From: Patella vulgata
Lineage: Eukaryota; Mollusca; Gastropoda; Patellidae
Length of the DNA: 64,000 nt
NCBI RefSeq assembly: GCF_932274485.2
Contig: NC_065886.2
Location: forward strand, 37,869,501 to 37,933,500
Reading direction: 5' to 3'
Shown here piece by piece: positions 61,320 to 64,000 of the stretch (its first letter is position 1; every line of letters begins with the position of its first letter). The position numbers and the translations under genes are program-made. The notes beneath the pieces were generated by a model. It was given only the letters and a program-made list of their open reading frames with translations, ran no database searches and was not told the DNA's origin.

Positions 61320-63832
61320 TGTAATTGGTTAATTGAAAACATGATATTATAGCAGTATTAACAATGTTAATATAAGCTTTTATTTACAATAATTGTATGG
61401 AAAGTTCACCTGTGTGTGTGTGTGTGGTTGTAATAAATCATGTTGTGATAAATAAACTAGAACATATACTACTAATTTATTTGGGCGATATTTCAAAGAG
61501 TATCTTATTTTCATTTATAAGTACATGTTATAGTTTATTACTCTATCCAGTTACTAAATGCATCTAAAAGATTTTATGTGATAACTTTGTTTAATGGTGG
61601 CTTGCATGGAATAGAAAATATCTTTTGACACTTATTTTAATGCCTTCTCAAAAATACATTTATTTGAATGTCCTTATCCTTACAGCTTGAACCTCCTGTA
61701 ATTAATGTCTGTGGTAACTCATTGGTTTGTTTTAGTTGTTTAGAAGTGTTTACTTTACTAACCCACAAAATGCTTTTATTTCATATTAATGTTTGTTAGT
61801 TTTCAGGTTATAATGTTTGATTAATAATATTATTCTTATAGAATTAATTTTGTTCAGACATAACAACAAAATGATTGTGATTAAAATCATCGTACTTTTT
61901 ATTTTAGTTCCAACTGGAATTAGAACTCTGTAATTCTAGTCGTAAATTAGCCAATTAGTGAAGAAAAGTAGGACATTAAACCCCATTTCATTTTGTTTCT
62001 ATTAGAAATTCACAATTCTTGTCTTAGATGAATGAAACATCATATATAATTACTTATACTTTATTATTTTGTCTCCATATATTATATCATATGTATATTT
62101 TAATGCATCACAGATAACATATGACATAATTACATGGAATAAAAGTTACTTAAAAGTTTATTTCAGGCGATGTTTCGAAATAAACTTCCATATAACTGTT
62201 AAATAATAAAATCTTTGGAGGGGTTAGTCCCAAAATGACCTAGTCTGTGGACCTCCCTCTCTCTCTCTCTCTCTCTCGCTCTCTCGCTAAATGACTTACA
62301 TGTATCACAGAGAACTACATGTATTATATATCATGACAAACTTAAGTCATTCTTTCCTTTTAACTTTTTTTTATTTTCCTGTTTAAAGTATTTTGTTTAA
62401 TTCACAGTTAATTTTGTTTTTACACTTTTTTGTGTTTCATTTTTGAAATTTTTATTAATTATAAATATTTTAAACTGAAGTATTACTGTAAGTGAATTAG
62501 TTCTGCAGATTATGCTAATCAAATTTCGATTGCAAGTGACAAGGAATGAAGTTACTTGTTGTGGGTTTTCTCTGATTTCCCTGGAGTTCATATATACCTG
62601 CATTCATACCGAGATGTTAATATACTGTATATCATACATGTACCTGGTTTTTATACGCCCACATTTTCATGTGGACGTATATTGTCATCGCCCCTGCTTG
62701 TTCGGCTGCCCACAATTTGTTTGTGGACACTCTACAAGTCACAATTTTTATCCGATTTCAACAAAACGTGAAATATAGGTTTATCTCCCTAAGATCTCGG
62801 TTCCTTTCGATATTGGCATGTATTATGGCCCCTGATTGTACGAAAAATCACGTTTTTAGCTTGTGGACACTCTAGAGGTCACAATTTTGATCTGATTTTG
62901 ATGAAACTTGAAAAGCACGTTTATAACCCACAGATCTTAGTTCCTTTCGATATTTGCGCATATCAGATCGTAACTTCCTGAATTATGGCCCCTGACCCCG
63001 AGTTCACAAAGCATTCTCAGACTTAAGTTGAGAATTTGCTCAACTTTCAATTACTGTTTATGAGAAATATCTTTGATCCATAAACACAAAACAACTCCAT
63101 ATATAACAAAAACTTTAAAGAATAGACAATATCATCTATTTATCATTATATTTTAACAATGATATCAGTCCAAGAATGCTAGAAACTTGTATGATTGATA
63201 TTTTTATTGAGAGAACCAGCAAAACTGATAATTTTAGGTTACATTATGTGTTTAGTTTTGTCTATGAAATTGTATTGACAAAAAGTAAGATATAAACTGA
63301 TGTTTGAGCCATCAGATTGAACATTTCCTTCCATAAACTCTCTTGGTTTCTGATGTTGCTTAATCATCATAAAAACTATCAAATGCCAGGATGAGAAAAA
63401 AGTTTCCTATATATTTACAAATATTGCAAATGCTTATTTTGATATTTATAGATATGCCTATTGCTTGTGCTTTTTTTTTTGATATTTACAGATATTTATT
63501 GTGTGTGCTTTTTTTTATATTTTGGCTATCATTTCATGATGGGGGGGGGGGGGGGTGCTGACCAATATGGGGTCTGTGGTAGTTGCACGATCACAGTTTA
63601 CTTTAAAGTTTAAAATATCAATTATTTTTTGGTGAATACAAGAAATGAATTTAATTTAGAGCATTATTACTTCCATATATGTTATATCTAAATAAGAATA
63701 TTGTATTTATTTTGTAGCTAGAAGACGATGTTATCAGTAAATCTGGTTATTTATCAATCATCAAATCATTTACCTATCAACAGAAAGATAACACATGGCT
63801 TTTATTAGAGTTCTCTACCCTTGGTTTTATAG
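47860..63832 (+). CDS. MGAT4: MGAT4A/B-type alpha-1,3-mannosyl-glycoprotein 4-beta-N-acetylglucosaminyltransferase, 5' eight exons
   Basis: Exons: 47860-47980, 49137-49302, 51502-51674, 52689-52822, 57499-57548, 57833-57946, 59793-59868 and 63718-63832; coding starts at ATG 47887. Every intron is GT/AG and phases agree at all seven junctions. The encoded 307 residues begin MRMRFRLRN followed by a signal anchor (residues about 9-28), a charged helical stem and then the catalytic region: [75 protein letters not shown] and EFSTLGFIG. These align with human MGAT4A/B from memory, block by block. The family transfers GlcNAc from UDP-GlcNAc in beta-1,4 linkage to the alpha-1,3 mannose arm of N-glycans in the Golgi. 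LEDD is the likely metal/nucleotide-binding acidic motif. Human MGAT4A is about 535 aa, so roughly 230 residues lie beyond the window. An upstream non-coding exon is implied by the acceptor before 47860. Confidence 0.93.
48005..48250 (+). mobile_element. SINE-B copy in MGAT4 intron 1
   Basis: Head GGTTTGGGTGGCTGAATGGT, TTAGCACGTGCGGATTGGAT, GGTCTGTCGCTGAGTTAAGT, TTGTTTTGATTCCCTGATTG (box B), GGTTTCCTCCCACTGCTACA, TGCAAGCGAATTATTTACAT and a (CT)n tail. The C-terminal part of the long frame starting in exon 1 reads into this SINE and is not coding. Confidence 0.82.
48765..48905 (+). repeat. diverged relative of the 165-bp tandem unit
   Basis: AACAATTACTCTAAGAGTTA followed by TGTCCTTTGATCAATTGG, then AAAGTTATCATTCAATTGAT and TTTAAATTTATACTATC resembles units of 42090-42870. 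Confidence 0.4.
49137..49302 (+). CDS. MGAT4: MGAT4 exon, stem region with helical heptads
   Basis: Acceptor TTTTTTTCAG-like, donor AG|GTAAAT. Encodes [40 protein letters not shown] and [11 protein letters not shown]: a charged amphipathic helix typical of the stem, plus an N-glycosylation sequon (NRT). Phase 1 in, phase 2 out. Confidence 0.92.
49569..51369 (+). mobile_element. pearl/Helentron-like element in MGAT4 intron 2
   Basis: Begins TTTAGACGTCCGGACGTCCG and a (CCGT)n-like microsatellite (49573-49621). Then come alternating core modules of about 160 and 170 bp, a dimeric period of about 325-337 bp marked by GTTGTGGACCCTATAGAGGT near 50093, 50430 and 50755, and again by a truncated GTTGTGGAC near 51090. 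Modules contain TTTTTATCCGATTTTGTTGA, CAAAGATCTCGGTTCCTTTC, GGACCGTAACTTCCTGAATT and CCGTTACACCATAAGGACGA. After 250 bp of other sequence the family 3' end CTGCCTGGCAGCCGCTGGTT occurs at 51348-51367. The ORFs on the minus strand are module by-products. Confidence 0.78.
51502..51674 (+). CDS. MGAT4: MGAT4 exon, stem to catalytic-domain linker
   Basis: Acceptor TTCCATTTACAG, donor AG|GTTAGT. Encodes [40 protein letters not shown] and LSEGSRNQ. The AYLPHL segment corresponds to the YHLPHLL segment of vertebrate MGAT4. NFT is a second sequon. Phase 2 in, phase 1 out. Confidence 0.92.
51772..51955 (+). mobile_element. SINE-B copy, left member of an inverted pair
   Basis: GGTCTTTGAGTGGCTGAATG, GTTAACGCATGCGCATTGCA, GGTTTCGATTCCCCGCTTTT, CTGTCCAACCTTATGGATTT and AACGAATTATTGAAATATAA. 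It lies in MGAT4 intron 3. Confidence 0.8.
51953..52122 (-). mobile_element. SINE-B copy, right member of an inverted pair
   Basis: GGCAAAATGGGGTTTAACGT, CCAGTCGACACAAACCAGGT, TAGGAGTCTTTAGCAGTGGG and AACCCACAAGGTTGGATAGA. It is 5' truncated and immediately follows the opposite-strand copy. Confidence 0.8.
52203..52530 (-). mobile_element. SINE-A copy in MGAT4 intron 3
   Basis: (GAAAT)n tail, GGGGTTTAACGTCCTACTCT, TTCTGCACCTAACCTGGGCT, GACGGGCATACGCCATACAG, TTGCCCGGGCAGCGGCGCTA, GAATTCCAACTGCCAAGGGA, TTTTACGTGCACGCCAATGT, CAGGCCCTCTGTTCTGCATC and GAAAACCACGCCGGAAAATC-type sequence. It stops at CTCGGCCAATGCAGGGATTA, just before the tRNA-like head. One of the best-preserved bodies in the window. 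Confidence 0.88.
52689..52822 (+). CDS. MGAT4: MGAT4 exon, start of GT54 catalytic domain
   Basis: Acceptor TGTCTGTTTGCAG, donor AG|GTAAGT. Encodes [40 protein letters not shown] and VFIAE, the most conserved block in the window (vertebrate VSIVMGIPTVKR..SYL.ETLHSL). Open frame continues past the donor into the intron, but that part has no family similarity. Ends in phase 0. Confidence 0.95.
53313..53918 (-). mobile_element. MITE-S copy in MGAT4 intron 4
   Basis: ATTAAAGATACATTTTCCCG, AAGTATTTATTGGGTGGTTA and TTTCCAATAAAAGTATG match the inverse of 36130-36200. The other end, AATATGTTTTTAGCCCAAAT, ATATTATCAAATTACAAA, matches the inverse of 35640-35690. Confidence 0.65.
53992..54276. mobile_element. 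inverted-repeat element with exact 106-bp internal duplication
   Basis: Left end CCTTGTGTATCTAGCACTAA, TTTCTTTCTCGTTCATTCAA, TATCAAATTG; right end is its inverse (TTTGATATTGAATGAATGTG, AAAGAAATTAGTGCTAAATA, CACAAG). Between them 54010-54115 and 54116-54221 are identical by eye, so the left arm is duplicated in tandem. No coding capacity. Confidence 0.8.
54432..54923. mobile_element. hAT MITE with perfect 8-bp target duplication
   Basis: Element 54440-54915: left end CGGTGGTTCTCAACCTTTTT, right end CACACTGGTTGAGAATCACTG in effect a 15-bp inverted repeat of the left. GTATAAAG flanks it at 54432-54439 and 54916-54923. It contains duplicated ATAGCGGCACACCT segments near 54491 and 54525. A SINE-A piece is nested at 54639-54725. 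Confidence 0.9.
54626..54738 (+). mobile_element. 5'-truncated SINE-A nested in the hAT MITE, 13-bp target duplication
   Basis: The SINE 3' end (54639-54725: GTATGGCGTATGCCCGTCTT, CATTAGCCCAGG, GTAGGACGTTAAACTCCATT and (ATTTC)n) lies between CATAGACACAAAG at 54626-54638 and 54726-54738. This shows 5' truncation and a pentanucleotide tail rather than poly(A), as in target-primed reverse transcription. Confidence 0.9.
54924..55707. other. intron 4 sequence with a diverged MITE-Q piece
   Basis: 55440-55630 (CCAACAACCAACTCTCAGGA, AATGGATAATCGATACTTTA, TGAAATTTTCAATATATTCA) resembles MITE-Q in minus orientation. No exon was recognised. Confidence 0.45.
55708..57246 (+). mobile_element. pearl/Helentron-like element, most complete copy, in MGAT4 intron 4
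   Basis: 5' end ATACGCCAACATTTTCATGT, TGACATATTATG (an internal foldback); 3' subterminal AAAATGTGGGCATAT at 57211-57225, whose inverse matches the 5' ATACGCC.ACATTTT. The 3' end is CTTGGCAAGCGCTGGTTA. The interior has about eight core modules, of about 165 bp where intact, with CTAGAGGTCACAATTTTT-type starts. An internal CTTGCCTGGCAACCGCTGGT at 56580-56600 suggests a join of two copies. No coding capacity. Confidence 0.78.
57247..57480. other. MGAT4 intron 4, distal part
   Basis: AT-rich, no repeat recognised; contains the branch and pyrimidine region of the 50-bp exon. Confidence 0.4.
57499..57548 (+). CDS. MGAT4: MGAT4 50-bp exon
   Basis: Acceptor TTTTATTATAG, donor GA|GTAAGT. Encodes [16 protein letters not shown] and two bases of a Glu codon. 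Too short for ordinary ORF finding; it is supported by frame continuity with both neighbours and by the matching length of the variable segment in vertebrate MGAT4. Confidence 0.88.
57833..57946 (+). CDS. MGAT4: MGAT4 exon
   Basis: Acceptor TTATTTTAACAG, donor AA|GTAAGT (a second GTA four bases later is less suitable for frame). Encodes [37 protein letters not shown], aligned with SGLVEVISPP..YYPDL.NLKETFGD of vertebrates. Phase 2 at both ends. Confidence 0.93.
58175..58445 (+). mobile_element. SINE-B copy in MGAT4 intron 6
   Basis: GGTGGATGGCTCTGAACGGT, TAGCGCATGCAGGCTGTATC, GGTCTGTCATTGAGTCAGCT, TTGTTTCGATTCCCCACTTG, TTTCCTCCCACTGCTAAAGA, and CCAAAATGACCTTGTTTGTG. The tail is nearly absent (CCCCATTTCTGACTTC). 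Confidence 0.85.
58996..59288 (+). mobile_element. SINE-B copy in intron 6 with 13-bp target duplication
   Basis: SINE 59009-59275, with a 13-bp repeat ACGTACTTGATAG at 58996-59008 and 59276-59288. Head GGTTGGATGGCCGAATGGTT, box B GGGTTTCGATTCCCCGGTTG, body to CGAGTGGACGCTAAACTCCA and a short CT tail. Confidence 0.92.
59289..59780. other. rest of MGAT4 intron 6
   Basis: 59476-59575 begins after a CAG-like GTGTAG and is pyrimidine and purine mixed, but has no frame fitting MGAT4. 59628-59665 (AACATTGGCAGTTGGAAATC, AAAATAGGAG) is a SINE-A shard. Confidence 0.4.
59793..59868 (+). CDS. MGAT4: MGAT4 exon
   Basis: Acceptor TTATTTTTGTAG, donor CAG|GTATTT. Encodes [20 protein letters not shown] and VYYVQ, aligned with [20 protein letters not shown]. 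Found by homology only, since the open frame is short. Ends in phase 0. Confidence 0.93.
60530..60600 (+). mobile_element. SINE-A shard
   Basis: GACAAAAAACTTGGGTCCCG, TGTACACATTGCCGTACACA, TAAAATAACCCTTGACA matches the SINE-A middle. Confidence 0.55.
60604..60715 (+). repeat. three-copy tandem repeat, unit about 36 bp
   Basis: ACATTATGACCTTCAATGCA, GTATAGGATAATGAAATT, repeated at about 60604, 60640 and 60676 with few changes. It lies in MGAT4 intron 7. Confidence 0.85.
60812..61050 (+). mobile_element. SINE-B copy, first of a tandem pair
   Basis: GAGGTTGGGTGGTCTAGTCT (head shortened between the A box and the TGTCATTGAG block), GGTTTCGAATCCCCGCATGT, CTCCGGGTCCTCTGGTTTCC, TGCAAGCGAATTATTGAAAT and TGGACGTTAAACCTCATTTA. 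Confidence 0.82.
61050..61318 (+). mobile_element. SINE-B copy, second of a tandem pair, (CT)n tail
   Basis: GGGGGATGACTGAATGGTTA, ACCTGTGCGCGCTGTGTCAT, TTGGATTCAATTCCCCAATT, CCCCCCACTGCTAAAGACCC, TCCCGAAATGACCTAGTTTG and (CT)n at 61283-61317. It starts at the end of the previous copy. Confidence 0.85.
61319..62647. other. MGAT4 intron 7 with SINE shards
   Basis: 61905-61997 is a SINE-A 3' end (AAAAGTAGGACATTAAACCC, CATTTCATTTTGTTT). 62220-62290 is a SINE-B 3' end (GGGTTAGTCCCAAAATGACC, (CT)n). A (TG)n run lies near 61411-61425. No exon was recognised. Confidence 0.5.
62648..62998 (+). mobile_element. pearl/Helentron-like element, 5' part only
   Basis: The best-preserved 5' terminus of the family: TTTTTATACGCCCACATTTT, CATGTGGACGTATATTGTCA, then GCCCACAATTTGTTTGTGGA and about two core modules, ending at GAATTATGGCCCCTGA. 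It is 3' truncated. The overlapping plus-strand ORFs are by-products. Confidence 0.8.
62999..63717. other. intron 7 remainder, possible MITE terminus at 62999
   Basis: CCCGAGTTCACAAAGCATTC, TCAGACTTAAGT resembles a GAGTTCAC..(A)CTTAAGT terminus seen in invertebrate MITEs. No opposite end was found. A guanine run lies at 63541-63556. Confidence 0.35.
63718..63832 (+). CDS. MGAT4: MGAT4 exon with LEDD motif
   Basis: Acceptor TTATTTTGTAG, donor G|GTATGT. Encodes [38 protein letters not shown] and one base of the following Gly. The LEDD following Q of the previous exon forms the conserved acidic motif. The gene continues beyond the window in phase 1. Confidence 0.94.
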
Positions 63833-63849
63833 GTATGTATTATTATTAC

Positions 63850-64000
63850 GGGTTGGTTGGGTGGCCAAATAGTTTAATGTGTGAACATGATATTATAAGG
63901 TCTGTCATTGAGTCTACTGGCGTGGTTTAGATGACCCACTTGTACGTGACAAGGAGTAGGGACGGCTGTCCAACCTTCTTGGTTTTCTCTGGATACTATG
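63850..64000 (+). mobile_element. SINE-B copy cut by the window edge
   Basis: GGGTTGGTTGGGTGGCCAAA, TAGTTTAATGTGTGAACATG, AAGGTCTGTCATTGAGTCTA, CACTTGTACGTGACAAGGAG and CTGTCCAACCTTCTTGGTTT. It lies just downstream of the LEDD exon donor. Confidence 0.8.

Noticed and set aside
62512-62875. Overlapping ORFs of 68-88 codons near the pearl-like 5' end
   Set aside because: They overlap the repeat terminus and core module; no conserved protein is encoded.

Overview
This is an AT-rich eukaryotic window, most likely from a mollusc. The evidence is a split gene with consensus GT/AG introns, tRNA-derived SINEs, many short inverted-repeat elements and a Penelope-like retroelement. Two repeat families have the pearl/Helentron architecture that I recall from bivalves. 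The species cannot be named from the sequence. There are no prokaryotic operons, no rRNA genes and no CRISPR array.

One conserved host gene is clear. From 47860 to the right edge, eight + strand exons encode the N-terminal 307 or so residues of an MGAT4A/B-type N-acetylglucosaminyltransferase (GT54): cytosolic tail, signal anchor, stem, and the N-terminal half of the catalytic domain including the QLEDD motif. All seven splice junctions keep frame, and the gene continues past the window. A second, unassigned minus-strand ORF (7296-7844, 182 aa) has a poly(A) signal. A short peptide-level relative lies at 12925-12970.

The rest is mostly mobile-element debris. 1-8.7 kb: a MULE-like MITE with 9-bp target duplications, several SINE copies and the 182-aa ORF. 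8.7-12.0 kb: a long-inverted-repeat element with broken coding remnants and a second inverted-repeat element nested in it. 13-20 kb: SINEs, a second MULE-like MITE, and a 2.2-kb Helentron-like element. 20-27 kb: mostly unassigned AT-rich DNA with MITEs and a hAT MITE. 27-36 kb: a GC-rich tandem repeat, a 46-bp minisatellite interrupted by a SINE, a CR1/L2-like LINE 3' end and a nearly complete Penelope-like element with GIY-YIG endonuclease. 36-47 kb: nested MITEs, SINEs and a perfect 106-bp palindrome. 47-64 kb: MGAT4, whose introns are filled with the same families, including two large pearl-like copies and an inverted SINE pair.

Apart from MGAT4 there is no evident set of genes working together. 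The main interest is in nested insertions that can be ordered by their target-site duplications, and in two families sharing one layout: 5' inverted repeat, microsatellite, tandem cores of about 165 or 330 bp, then a 3' subterminal inverted repeat followed by a short terminal sequence or hairpin. Family labels used below are local: SINE-A, SINE-B, MITE-Q, MITE-R and MITE-S.
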